Source: Actinoplanes lutulentus
Lineage (GTDB): Bacteria > Actinomycetota > Actinomycetes > Mycobacteriales > Micromonosporaceae
Length of the DNA: 64,000 bases
Direction: 5' to 3'
Assembly: GCF_003259845.1 (NCBI RefSeq)
Contig: NZ_QLMJ01000003.1
Span: 372,001-436,000 of the forward strand
The position numbers were made by a program, and so were the translations under genes. The notes under the pieces were generated by a model. The model was not told the DNA's origin. It did not search any database and was given only the letters and a program-made list of their open reading frames with translations. This document shows, piece after piece, positions 49,675 through 57,909 of this stretch (position 1 is the stretch's first letter; each line of letters begins with the position of its first letter).

Positions 49675-50603
49675 ACTGGCCGTCCGTCGGAGTCGTCATC
49701 CCGACGCGCAACCGCCCCGAGCTGGTCCGCCGCGCGATCGCCGCGGTACGCGAACAGCGGTACCCCGGCGAGATCCGGATCGTCGTGGTGTACGACCAGA
49801 CCGAGCCGGATTACCTGCTCGCCTCCACTCCGGCCGCCGCCTCCTCGGAGGGCGTACCGGTGCTGGTCCTGACGAACTGGCGCGCGTCCGGCCTGGCCGG
49901 CGCCCGCAACACCGGCCTGCTGGCGCTCGACACCGAGCTGGTGGCGTTCTGTGACGACGACGACCGCTGGCTGCCGGACAAGCTGCGCCGCCAGGTCGCC
50001 GCACTGCTGGCCGACCCGGACGCCGAGTTCGCGACGTGTGCGATCGAGGTGGAATACGAGGGTCACACCACGGCCCGCCTGGCCGGGCGCAGCCGGGTGA
50101 CAGTGGACGATCTGGCGCGATCCCGGATGGCGATGCTGCACTCGTCGTCGTTCCTGATCCGCCGGGATTCCCTGGTCGACGGGGCGGTCGGCCTGGTCGC
50201 CGAGGACGCGCCGGGCAGCCAGAACGAGGACTGGGACCTGCTGCTGCGCGCGGCCCGCCGGGCGCCGATCGTGCACCTGGACGAACCGCTGGTCCAGGTC
50301 CTGTGGGGCCGCTCCTCGCACTACGCCTACGAGTACGCCACCAAGATCACTTCGCTGCGCTGGATGATGCGCCGGCACCCGGAGATCAGCGGCTGCCGCC
50401 CCGGCGCGGCCCGGGTTTACGGCCAGCTGGCCTGCTGGTCGGCCGCGACCGGCGACCGCAGCCAGGCCTGGCAGTACTCCAAGGAGGCGGTACGCGCGAA
50501 CTGGCGGGAACCGCGCACCGCGATCGCCCTGGCCGCGATGACCGGCGCGGTGAAGGTGGAGAACGTGCTGTCCGCTCTGCACAGGCGCGGCCGCGGTATC
50601 TGA
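49671..50603 (+). CDS. Family 2 glycosyltransferase
   Basis: This 310-residue GT-A inverting glycosyltransferase has the nucleotide-sugar start VGVVIPTRNRPELVRRAI, then ARNTGLLALDTELVAFCDDDDRW containing the DxD-type metal motif, and the catalytic acidic NEDWDLLLRA later. There is no membrane helix. It probably adds a sugar to the lipid-linked repeat unit. It is cotranscribed with the second sulfotransferase. The C-terminal ~70 residues are helical (YGQLACWSAATGDRSQAWQYS) and TPR-like. Confidence 0.88.
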   Translation: MNWPSVGVVIPTRNRPELVRRAIAAVREQRYPGEIRIVVVYDQTEPDYLLASTPAAASSEGVPVLVLTNWRASGLAGARNTGLLALDTELVAFCDDDDRWLPDKLRRQVAALLADPDAEFATCAIEVEYEGHTTARLAGRSRVTVDDLARSRMAMLHSSSFLIRRDSLVDGAVGLVAEDAPGSQNEDWDLLLRAARRAPIVHLDEPLVQVLWGRSSHYAYEYATKITSLRWMMRRHPEISGCRPGAARVYGQLACWSAATGDRSQAWQYSKEAVRANWREPRTAIALAAMTGAVKVENVLSALHRRGRGI

Positions 50604-50633
50604 GCCCTTCCGCACTGACCCGAGCACAAGGTA

Positions 50634-50651
50634 GTGTTCGAGTGTGTTCGA
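50634..50651 (+). promoter_or_regulatory. Direct-repeat operator candidate upstream of deoR-galT
   Basis: GTGTTCGA occurs at 50634-50641 and again at 50644-50651, a 10-bp step, 19 bp before the DeoR-family start. This spacing suits binding on one helix face, as expected for autoregulation by the DeoR protein. Confidence 0.5.
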
Positions 50652-50669
50652 ATTAGTGCGGTATCGCTG

Positions 50670-51446
50670 ATGCTAGCCCAGCAGCGTCAGTCCGCGATCC
50701 TCGATCGGGTGCGCTCCACCGGTGGCGTCCGGGTCAGCGAGCTCGCTGCGGAATACAACGTCTCCGACATGACGATCCGCCGCGACCTGGAAACTCTCGC
50801 CGACCGGGGCCTGCTCGCGAAAGTACACGGCGGAGCGACAACGGTCAGCCCAGGCTCGGCGCACGAGCCCGGCTTCGCGGCGAAATCGGTGCGTCAGCGT
50901 GGTGAGAAGACCGCGATCGCCATGCGAGCCGCTGCCATGGTCTCGCCCGGCGACGCCATCGCGCTCTCCGCCGGCACCACCACGGCCGAGCTGGCCCAGC
51001 GTCTCGTCGACGTGCCGGCGCTGACCGTGGTGACCAACTCGATCCCGGTGGCCGACGTCTTCTACCGGGGCGGCCGGCCCGACCAGACCGTGGTGCTGAC
51101 CGGCGGTACGCGTACGCCGTCCGAGGCGCTCGTCGGCCCGGTGGCGGTGGCCGCGATCGGGTCCCTGCACCTCGACCTGCTCTTCCTCGGTGTGCACGGG
51201 ATGAGCGAGCGCGCCGGATACACGACACCGAACCTGATGGAAGCCGATGCGAACCGAGCACTGGTCGAGGCGTCCGAGCGCCTCGTCGTGCTCGCCGACC
51301 ACACCAAGTGGGGCACCGTCGGCATCTCCTCGATCGTTCCCCTCAACCGCGCGGATGTCCTGATCACGGACACCGGGCTGGAGGAGGACGCGCAAGCCCT
51401 CCTCTCGGAAACCGTTCCTGAACTCGTGGTGGTGACCCCCCAGTGA
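50670..51446 (+). CDS. DeoR family transcriptional regulator
   Basis: This 258-residue repressor has an N-terminal HTH (QRQSAILDRVRSTGGVRVSELAAEYNVSDMTIRRDL, residues about 4-40, the DeoR HTH signature) and a sugar-phosphate-sensing domain with IALSAGTTTAELAQ and LFLGVHGMSERAGYT. It probably binds a galactose- or other sugar-phosphate and controls the downstream galT, with which its stop overlaps (GTGA). The start is ATG 50670 (MLAQQRQSA); the frame opens further upstream through the operator-like repeats. Confidence 0.92.
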   Translation: MLAQQRQSAILDRVRSTGGVRVSELAAEYNVSDMTIRRDLETLADRGLLAKVHGGATTVSPGSAHEPGFAAKSVRQRGEKTAIAMRAAAMVSPGDAIALSAGTTTAELAQRLVDVPALTVVTNSIPVADVFYRGGRPDQTVVLTGGTRTPSEALVGPVAVAAIGSLHLDLLFLGVHGMSERAGYTTPNLMEADANRALVEASERLVVLADHTKWGTVGISSIVPLNRADVLITDTGLEEDAQALLSETVPELVVVTPQ

Positions 51447-52534
51447 CACCCATCCGCTCGACCGTCCAGCTCTCCGACGGCCGGGACCTCTTCTATTACG
51501 ACGAGACCCCGGACAGTGGCCGGTCCGCGTACCCCGACACCCGGCACCTGCCCCCGCCCCCGCCCGCCTCGCAGCTGCGGTACGACCCGCTGGTCGACGA
51601 GTGGATCGCGATCGCCGCGCACCGCAACACGCGCACGTTCCTGCCGCCCTCGGACGCCTGCCCGCTCTGCCCGACGAACGAGCACTTCGCGAGCGAGATC
51701 CCGGCGCCGAGTTACGACGTGGCCGTCTTCGAGAACCAGTTCCCGTCGTTCAGCGACCGCATCTCGCCCGACGAGATCACGTCGCTGACCGATCTCGTAC
51801 CGGTCAAGCCGGGTCTCGGCCGCTGCGAGGTGGTCTGCTTCACCAGCGATCACAACAGTGCGTTCGGTTCACTGCCGCCGTCGCGTGTGCGTACCGTCAT
51901 CGACGCTCTCGCCGACCGGACCAGCGAGATCTCGCAGATGCCGGGCGTCGCGCAGGTCTTCCCGTTCGAGAACCGCGGCGTCGAGATCGGCGTGACCCTG
52001 CACCACCCGCACGGCCAGATCTATGCGTACCCGACAGTGCCGCCGCGCACGGCGGCGATGCTGCGGGCCGCTGCGAAGCACTTCGAAAAGACCGGCGGGC
52101 GCAATCTCTACGCGGACGTCCTCGCCGCGGAACAGGCAGCGAAGGTACGCGTCATCGCGTCCAACGAGCACTGGACCGCATACGTGCCGGCCGCCGCGCG
52201 CTGGCCGTTCGAGGTTCACCTGGCCCCGAACCGACAGGTTCTCGACCTGCCCGGGCTCACCGACGCCGAGCGGGACGCGTTCGGGCCGCTCTACCTCGAC
52301 GTGCTGAAGCGTTTCGACGGGCTGTTCGGCAAGCCGATGCCGTACATCTCGGCGTGGCACCAGGCGGTCGTCGGTGAGGGCCGCGAGCTGGGTTACCTGC
52401 ACCTGCAGCTGTTCAGCATCCGCCGGGCCGCCGACAAGCTGAAGTTCCTGGCCGGCTCGGAGTCCGCGATGGGTGCCTTCGTCAACGACGTGGTCCCGGA
52501 GAACGCGGCCCAGATGCTGCGCGACGCGGTCTAG
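51443..52534 (+). CDS. galT: Galactose-1-phosphate uridylyltransferase
   Basis: This 363-residue Leloir-pathway enzyme exchanges UMP between UDP-glucose and galactose-1-phosphate. The catalytic HPH is in TLHHPHGQIYAYP, the zinc-type CPLC is in DACPLCPTNEHF, and the C-terminal YLHLQLFSIRRA supplies further ligands. The start is GTG 51443, coupled to the DeoR stop. galK and galE do not follow, so the operon is deoR-galT only, closed by the terminator at 52568. It could supply UDP-galactose for the adjacent polysaccharide locus. Confidence 0.95.
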   Translation: MTPIRSTVQLSDGRDLFYYDETPDSGRSAYPDTRHLPPPPPASQLRYDPLVDEWIAIAAHRNTRTFLPPSDACPLCPTNEHFASEIPAPSYDVAVFENQFPSFSDRISPDEITSLTDLVPVKPGLGRCEVVCFTSDHNSAFGSLPPSRVRTVIDALADRTSEISQMPGVAQVFPFENRGVEIGVTLHHPHGQIYAYPTVPPRTAAMLRAAAKHFEKTGGRNLYADVLAAEQAAKVRVIASNEHWTAYVPAAARWPFEVHLAPNRQVLDLPGLTDAERDAFGPLYLDVLKRFDGLFGKPMPYISAWHQAVVGEGRELGYLHLQLFSIRRAADKLKFLAGSESAMGAFVNDVVPENAAQMLRDAV

Positions 52535-52567
52535 CTTCGGCGTTTGGCAGGGGTCGTTCGACAAAGA

Positions 52568-52594
52568 AAGCCCGCCGGCATCGCCGGCGGGCTT
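52568..52594. terminator. Bidirectional rho-independent terminator between galT and icd
   Basis: Perfect 12-bp stem (52568-52579 and 52583-52594) with a three-base loop ATC, flanked by A-rich sequence on the left and TCTTC on the right. It is placed between the convergent galT and icd genes and fits both directions. Confidence 0.95.
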
Positions 52595-52608
52595 CTTCAT
52601 GTGTGCTG

Positions 52609-53826
52609 TCAGGCGCCGAGCTTGCGCGCCAGGTTCTCGTCGAGCGCGTTCATGAACTCGTCGGTCGAGAGCCACGGGGCGTCCCGGCTGATCAGCAGCG
52701 CGAGGTCCTTGGTCATCTGACCGCCCTCGACGGTCTCGATGCAGACCCGCTCCAGCGTCTCGGCGAACTCGGTCACCTCGGGGGTGCCGTCCAGCTTGCC
52801 GCGGTGCTTGAGGCCACCGGTCCAGGCGAAGATCGAGGCGATCGGGTTCGTCGAGGTCTTCTCGCCCTTCTGCCACTGCCGGTAGTGCCGGGTGACAGTG
52901 CCGTGCGCGGCCTCGGCCTCGACGGTCTTGCCGTCCGGGGTCATCAGCACCGAGGTCATCAGGCCGAGCGAGCCGAAGCCCTGCGCCACGGTGTCGGACT
53001 GCACGTCACCGTCGTAGTTCTTGCACGCCCAGACGTAGCCGCCCTCCCACTTCATCGCGGCGGCGACCATGTCGTCGATCAGGCGGTGCTCGTAGGTGAT
53101 GCCGGCGGCCTTGAACTGGTCCGCGAACTCGGTCTCGAAGATCTCCGCGAACAGGTCCTTGAAGCGGCCGTCGTAGGCCTTCAGGATCGTGTTCTTGGTG
53201 GAGAGGTAGACCGGGTAGTTACGGGCCAGGCCGTACCGGAACGAGGCGCGCGCGAAGTCGCGGATCGACTCGTCGTAGTTGTACATCGCCATGCCGACGC
53301 CACCGGCCGGGAAGTCCGCGACGTGGAACTCCAGCGGCTCGGAGCCGTCCTCCGGCGTGAAGGTGACGGTGAACTTGCCGGCCTTCGGCGCGACGAAGTC
53401 GGTTGCCTTGTACTGGTCACCGTGCGCGTGACGGCCGATGATGATCGGCTTGGTCCAGCTCGGTACCAGGCGCGGTACGTTGCTCATGATGATCGGCTCG
53501 CGGAAGACGACGCCGCCGAGGATGTTGCGGATCGTGCCGTTCGGCGACCGCCACATCTTCTTGAGGCCGAACTCGTCCACCCGGGCCTCGTCCGGCGTGA
53601 TCGTCGCACACTTGACGCCGACGCCGTGCCGCTTGATGGCGTTCGCCGAGTCGATCGTCACCTGGTCGTCGGTCTCGTCGCGGTACTGGATCGACAGGTC
53701 GTAGTACTCGAGGTTCACATCGAGGTACGGCAGGATCAGCTGCTCACGGATCTGCTTCCAGATGATCCGGGTCATCTCGTCGCCGTCGATCTCAACGACC
53801 GGGTTTTTGACCTTGATTTTCGCCAT
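52609..53826 (-). CDS. icd: NADP-dependent isocitrate dehydrogenase (dimeric, eukaryote-like)
   Basis: This 405-residue TCA-cycle enzyme oxidises isocitrate to 2-oxoglutarate with NADP. It is of the subfamily II homodimeric type: [72 protein letters not shown] region, [19 protein letters not shown], and [12 protein letters not shown]. It is complete and intact. It is monocistronic between the terminator at 52568 and its own promoter, which carries the palindrome at 53860-53877. Confidence 0.97.
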   Translation of the reverse strand: MAKIKVKNPVVEIDGDEMTRIIWKQIREQLILPYLDVNLEYYDLSIQYRDETDDQVTIDSANAIKRHGVGVKCATITPDEARVDEFGLKKMWRSPNGTIRNILGGVVFREPIIMSNVPRLVPSWTKPIIIGRHAHGDQYKATDFVAPKAGKFTVTFTPEDGSEPLEFHVADFPAGGVGMAMYNYDESIRDFARASFRYGLARNYPVYLSTKNTILKAYDGRFKDLFAEIFETEFADQFKAAGITYEHRLIDDMVAAAMKWEGGYVWACKNYDGDVQSDTVAQGFGSLGLMTSVLMTPDGKTVEAEAAHGTVTRHYRQWQKGEKTSTNPIASIFAWTGGLKHRGKLDGTPEVTEFAETLERVCIETVEGGQMTKDLALLISRDAPWLSTDEFMNALDENLARKLGA

Positions 53827-53859
53827 CGGCCGGCGCTCCTCTCCCGAAACACATGCTTA

Positions 53860-53877
53860 GCAGTACGAGCGTACTGC
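53860..53877. promoter_or_regulatory. Perfect 18-bp palindrome upstream of icd
   Basis: GCAGTACG-AG-CGTACTGC is centred 42 bp upstream of the icd ATG on the minus strand. Both 8-bp arms are exact, typical of a homodimeric repressor site. I know of no regulator assigned to this sequence. Confidence 0.6.
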
Positions 53878-54012
53878 CCACCCGCAGAAGATCACCGGGC
53901 GGCCCTGTCATAGCGGTCCCCCTCCACCATTCCAGGAGATGGCTACGAAGGCGCTCCATGCGGTGAACTCGGGTGCTCCGTGCGTACAGAATCGGGCAAG
54001 AAGGACCACTGA

Positions 54013-54336
54013 TCAGCGCGCGCCGTGCGCTGGGGCGTTGGGATCGAGCAGGCGGGTGCCCGGCTCGTAACAGACCAGGCCGTGCCGGGCCGCCAGGGTG
54101 CGGACCGCGTCGCCGAACTCGCCGGCGCGTGACCAAACACACGAGAGTGCCAGCAGCGAATCCGACTCTTCGGGCGTCGCGGCCCAGACGCCCTGTGGCG
54201 GGAAGTGCCGGAGCAGCTCGTCGCGCAGCTTCGGCACGGCCGGGTGCGAGCGGAAGATCCCCTCACGCACCTTCGCCTCAGCCGCGTCCGCACTGATCGG
54301 AGCCGGCTCATGCCAGACGAAGAGTTCGAAGCTCAT
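54013..54336 (-). CDS. Small conserved-looking protein of unknown function
   Basis: This 107-residue soluble protein starts MSFELFVWHEPAPISADAA, continues VREGIFRSHPAVPKLRDELL, EESDSLLALSCVWSRAGE and ends with a GLVCYEPGTRLLDP segment. I recognise no Pfam-type domain. Proteins with this opening (FELFVWHEP) recur in actinomycetes as hypothetical proteins, possibly immunity- or tox-like small proteins; that is weak memory. The start is the ATG at 54336; the open frame extends to 54495 but that part is Arg-rich and unlikely. It lies between icd and the DUF559 gene. Confidence 0.7.
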   Translation of the reverse strand: MSFELFVWHEPAPISADAAEAKVREGIFRSHPAVPKLRDELLRHFPPQGVWAATPEESDSLLALSCVWSRAGEFGDAVRTLAARHGLVCYEPGTRLLDPNAPAHGAR

Positions 54337-54470
54337 CGCTCTGCCCGGTCCAGATTCATCGAAAATCCTCACGGCACGTCGACGACGTTGAAATGACCAG
54401 CGTAATTGCCGAGAGCGGGAACGCGCTTTCCGGCGCGGCCCACGGTAAGCCCGCAATTGGATCACCGTCA

Positions 54471-54496
54471 ATATCCACAGGGCGGGGTTATCCACA
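54471..54496. other. Pair of DnaA-box-like sequences
   Basis: ATATCCACA (54471-54479) and the perfect consensus TTATCCACA (54488-54496) stand in the same orientation, 17 bp apart, just upstream of the DUF559 gene. They may bind DnaA away from oriC, titrating it or regulating the gene. Single matches occur by chance; two so close are less likely in 70 % GC DNA. Confidence 0.5.
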
Positions 54497-54527
54497 GGCC
54501 TCGCACAGGATCACACCGAAATCCGCC

Positions 54528-55481
54528 ATGCTCCCGGCCGTGCCGCGCTCTCCCCGTGTACCGCCCGAACTGACAACCGGCCCGTTCCGCGGCTCGCCGG
54601 TCGTCGCTTCCGGGCTGATCACCACGTCGATGCTGGCCGGCGCCTCGTGGCGCCGGCTCCTCCCCGATGTCTACGCACATCGGGACACCCTGCTCGACCA
54701 CGGCGCGTGGTGCGCCGCGACGATGCTGGTCCTGCCGCCGACGACAGCGATCGGCGGGCCGAGCGCCGCACATCTGTGGACCGGCGAGTCACCGCCGGAT
54801 CCCACCCCCGTGCACGTGGTCGCACCACGTGGCATCCGGTTGCGCCGGGATCCACGGATCGTCGTGCATTACACGGGGCTCAGTGCCGCCGATGTTTGCG
54901 TTCGAACTGAGCTCCGGCTCACCACCCCGGAACGAACCGTCTTCGACATGGGCCGCCGCGCCGCCCGCGCCGACGCCCTCGTGGCGCTCGACGCCCTGCT
55001 GCACCAGCACCTGATCGACCCGGCAACGTTGCGGCGGATGATCGCGAAGCGGAGCGGGTGGCCGGGCACGGCTCGCCTCGGCGCGCTACTCGCGCTGGCC
55101 GAACCGCGCAGCGAGTCACCGATGGAAACCCGGCTTCGGCTGATCCTCATCGATGCCGGAGTACCCCGGCCCGTCGCCCAGTTCGAGGTACGCGATCCCC
55201 TCGGCGGCCTGCTCGCGAGGGCCGACCTGGCCTGGCCGGAGCTACGGCTGGCGGTGGAGTACGACGGCGATCATCACCGTGATCAACGCCAGTTCCGCCA
55301 GGACGTGGGACGCCTCAACGCGCTGCGAATGGCGGGCTGGACGGTGCTCCGGTTCACCGCGGATGACGTGCTTCGGCGACCGGCGACAACGGCCCGGCTG
55401 GTGACGGCCGCGATAGCCGAGCTGAGCGGACACGCAAGCCGCAGCAGACACGCGGCCCCACCCCGCAAGCGCGAGCCGTAG
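54528..55481 (+). CDS. DUF559 (Vsr-like) endonuclease-domain protein with AbiEi-like N-terminus
   Basis: This 317-residue protein has a C-terminal PD-(D/E)xK-type DUF559 domain: LLARADLAWPELRLAVEYDGD, then the HHRD and the QFRQDVGRLNALRMAGWTVLR segments, with the Asp of ADLAWP, the Glu of AVEYDG and the following acidic cluster as active-site candidates. The first ~200 residues resemble the AbiEi-antitoxin-like region seen in the same actinobacterial family (ASWRRLLPDVYAHRDTLLD; TTPERTVFDMGRRA). Such proteins are widespread in actinomycetes; substrate and function are unknown. The start is the ATG at 54528. Two DnaA-like boxes lie upstream and a repeat array downstream. Confidence 0.85.
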   Translation: MLPAVPRSPRVPPELTTGPFRGSPVVASGLITTSMLAGASWRRLLPDVYAHRDTLLDHGAWCAATMLVLPPTTAIGGPSAAHLWTGESPPDPTPVHVVAPRGIRLRRDPRIVVHYTGLSAADVCVRTELRLTTPERTVFDMGRRAARADALVALDALLHQHLIDPATLRRMIAKRSGWPGTARLGALLALAEPRSESPMETRLRLILIDAGVPRPVAQFEVRDPLGGLLARADLAWPELRLAVEYDGDHHRDQRQFRQDVGRLNALRMAGWTVLRFTADDVLRRPATTARLVTAAIAELSGHASRSRHAAPPRKREP

Positions 55482-55665
55482 CCCAGCCGCCCAAACCCGC
55501 GAGCCGTAGCTCAGCCCTGTTTTCAGCCCCGCATAACGTGCCCCAACGACGGCTCGCACGCCCGAGCCGTCGCCCAGCCACGAAATCAAGCCCTCGAAAC
55601 ACGCCTCAGCGACGGCTCGCACAACCGAGCCGCCGCCAGAGCGCACCCCCGCGAGCCGCCGCCGG
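55473..55665. repeat. 63-bp-period tandem repeat with hairpins between DUF559 gene and purH
   Basis: GAGCCGTMGCYCAGCC-type cores start at 55501, 55564 and 55627, exactly 63 bp apart, with a partial copy at 55473 and another near 55652. Each unit ends with CGACGGCTCG, which pairs with the next core. The hairpin 55547-55556 / 55563-55572 has a perfect 10-bp stem; 55610-55619 / 55626-55635 has one mismatch. It lies between convergent genes, so it could act as a tandem terminator or be a decayed mobile repeat. Confidence 0.75.
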
Positions 55666-55682
55666 AGCACGTAACAAGATCG

Positions 55683-57248
55683 TCAGTGGTAGAAGTGGCG
55701 CGTACCCGTCAAATAGACCGTCAACCCGGCCTTCTCCGCCGCCTCGATCACCAGGTTGTCCCGGATCGAGCCACCCGGCTGCACCACAGCCTTGACCCCA
55801 GCCTCGATCAGCACCTCAAGCCCATCCGGGAACGGGAAGAACGCATCCGAAGCCGCCACACTCCCCACAGCCCGCTCCGAACCCGCCCGCGACACAGCGA
55901 GGCGAGCCGAGTCGACCCGGTTCACCTGCCCCATGCCCACACCCACTGTCGCCTCGCCGGACGCCAGCAGGATCGCGTTGCTCTTCACGCTACGAATCGC
56001 CCGCCACGCGAACGCCAGATCGGCCAGCACCGAAGGCGAAGCCGCGTCTCCGCAGGCCAGCGTCCAGTTCGCCGGGTCGTCCCCGGAAGCGTCGATCCGG
56101 TCGGCCATCTGCACCAGCACACCGCCACCGACCTGCTTGATCTCCGCGGGCGGCGGGTTCCAGGCCGGCGCGACGAGCACGCGCAGGTTCTTCTTCTCCT
56201 TGAAGAGCGCGAGCGCCTCGGGAGCGAAAGCCGGCGCGACGATCACCTCGGTGAAGATCTCGGAGAGCTGCTGCGCCAATTCCACGGAGACCAGCTGGTT
56301 CACCGCGACGACGCCACCGAAAGCCGACACCGGGTCGCACGCGTGCGCTTTCCGGTGCGCCTCGGCCACGTCAGCGCCGATCGCGATGCCGCACGGGTTG
56401 GCGTGCTTGATGATCGCGACACAGGGCTGAGTGAAGTCGTTCGCACTGCGCCACGCGGCGTCCGCGTCGACGTAGTTGTTGTAGGACATCTCCTTGCCGT
56501 GCAGCTGCTCGGCCTGGGCGAGCCCGACCGGCGCCTCGGCATCGGAGTACAGCGCGGCCTGCTGGTGCGGGTTTTCCCCGTACCGAAGAACCGAGGTCCG
56601 ACGCAGCGCGAGCCCGGCGAACTCAGGCCACTCCGAGGGCGCCAGCACTGTCGCACACCAGTTCGCCACCGCTACGTCGTACTCCGCGATGTCCGCGAAC
56701 GCGCGAGCTGCCAGCAGCTTGCGCTGCGTCAGCGAGAATCCGCCGTCCTTCAAGGCCTCCAGGACCAGTGGGTACGCGGAAACGGCCGTGACAACAGCGA
56801 CAGAGGCATGGTTCTTGGCGGCTGCGCGGACCATCGCCGGTCCGCCAATGTCGATCTTGGCGATGCACTCCTCTTCGCTCGCACCGGACGCGACGGTCTC
56901 GGTGAACGGGTAGAGGTTGCTGACCAGCAGATCGAACGGCTCGATGTCGAGTTCGCGCAGCTCCTGCACGTGGCCTTCGAGCCGCAGGTCGGCCAGCAGA
57001 CCGGCGTGCACGCGCGGGTGCAGCGTCTTGACCCGGTCGCTCAGGACCTCGGGGAAACCGGTGAGCTGCTCGACCCGGGTGACCGGCACGCCGGCCTTCT
57101 CCACGGTCGCAGCGGTCGAACCGGTCGAAACGATCTCCACACCGGCGGCGTGCAGCGCCTGGGCGAGTTCGACGATGCCGTCCTTGTACCAGACGCTCAG
57201 CAGCGCCCGCTTGATCGGACGACGTCCCTCGTCGGAAGACGTGCTCAC
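55683..57248 (-). CDS. purH: Bifunctional AICAR transformylase / IMP cyclohydrolase
   Basis: This 521-residue enzyme carries out the last two steps of de novo IMP synthesis. The N-terminal cyclohydrolase (about 1-195) has [31 protein letters not shown] and [16 protein letters not shown]. The C-terminal transformylase has [16 protein letters not shown], the catalytic Lys-His in [13 protein letters not shown], and ends [10 protein letters not shown]. It is complete. The start is GTG 57248, overlapping the purN stop by 4 bp. It is read in the same direction as purN. Confidence 0.97.
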   Translation of the reverse strand: MSTSSDEGRRPIKRALLSVWYKDGIVELAQALHAAGVEIVSTGSTAATVEKAGVPVTRVEQLTGFPEVLSDRVKTLHPRVHAGLLADLRLEGHVQELRELDIEPFDLLVSNLYPFTETVASGASEEECIAKIDIGGPAMVRAAAKNHASVAVVTAVSAYPLVLEALKDGGFSLTQRKLLAARAFADIAEYDVAVANWCATVLAPSEWPEFAGLALRRTSVLRYGENPHQQAALYSDAEAPVGLAQAEQLHGKEMSYNNYVDADAAWRSANDFTQPCVAIIKHANPCGIAIGADVAEAHRKAHACDPVSAFGGVVAVNQLVSVELAQQLSEIFTEVIVAPAFAPEALALFKEKKNLRVLVAPAWNPPPAEIKQVGGGVLVQMADRIDASGDDPANWTLACGDAASPSVLADLAFAWRAIRSVKSNAILLASGEATVGVGMGQVNRVDSARLAVSRAGSERAVGSVAASDAFFPFPDGLEVLIEAGVKAVVQPGGSIRDNLVIEAAEKAGLTVYLTGTRHFYH

Positions 57249-57862
57249 GGGATCCGTACCTTTCTGTCCTCGATGGTCCAGCCGTCCCGGACCAGCCGGC
57301 CGACGTGATCCACCAACTGGGCTCGTTCGGCCACCTTGATCCGCTCGGTGAGCGTCTCTTCCGTGTCGTCGTCGAGCACGGGAACGCTGACCTGGGCGAT
57401 GATCGGGCCGGTGTCGACGCCGGCGTCGACGAAGAAGAGCGTCGCTCCGGCGATCTTGACGCCGTACGCGAGGGCGTCACGCGGGCCGTGGATGCCCGGG
57501 AACGCCGGCAGCAGCGCATTGTGCGTGTTGATGTACCGGTCGCCGAACGCGTCCAGGAACTTCTTGCCGACCAGCTTGAGGAAGCCGGCCGAGATGACCA
57601 GGTCGGGCCGGTGCTCGGCGACGTGCTCAGCCAGGGCCGCGTCCCAGTCGTCGCGAGTCGGGTACGCCTTCACCGAGTCCACGAAAACCGGTACGCCGGC
57701 GGCATTAGCGTGATCGAGTCCGGCGATGCCGTCCCGGTCCGCGCCGACGGCGACAACCTCGGCGCCGTACGCCGGGTCCTTCGTCGCTTCGAGAAGAGCT
57801 TGCAGGTTGCTGCCCGATCCGGAGATGAGGACGACCAGGCGGGCGGGCGCGGGGTCAGTCAC
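57245..57862 (-). CDS. purN: Phosphoribosylglycinamide formyltransferase
   Basis: This 205-residue enzyme transfers the formyl group of 10-formyl-THF to GAR. Key elements are [33 protein letters not shown], the [15 protein letters not shown] loop with the catalytic Asn-x-His, and [11 protein letters not shown] with the catalytic Asp. Two variations stand out. The usual Pro after His in the NxHP loop is Asn. The His normally found in the GxTVHFVD strand (His137 in E. coli) is Phe (GATLFFVD). The enzyme may still work since that His is less critical than N106, H108 and D144. It is coupled to purH. Confidence 0.94.
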   Translation of the reverse strand: MTDPAPARLVVLISGSGSNLQALLEATKDPAYGAEVVAVGADRDGIAGLDHANAAGVPVFVDSVKAYPTRDDWDAALAEHVAEHRPDLVISAGFLKLVGKKFLDAFGDRYINTHNALLPAFPGIHGPRDALAYGVKIAGATLFFVDAGVDTGPIIAQVSVPVLDDDTEETLTERIKVAERAQLVDHVGRLVRDGWTIEDRKVRIP

Positions 57863-57909
57863 CTGTGCACCCTATCGCCGCAGCCGGAACCGGCCGTTTC
57901 CAGGGCAGC

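Noticed and set aside
55242..55670. Minus-strand gene over the 63-bp repeat array
   Set aside because: The frame exists because the 63-bp period is a multiple of three; it runs antisense into the DUF559 gene and encodes only repeated low-complexity sequence.
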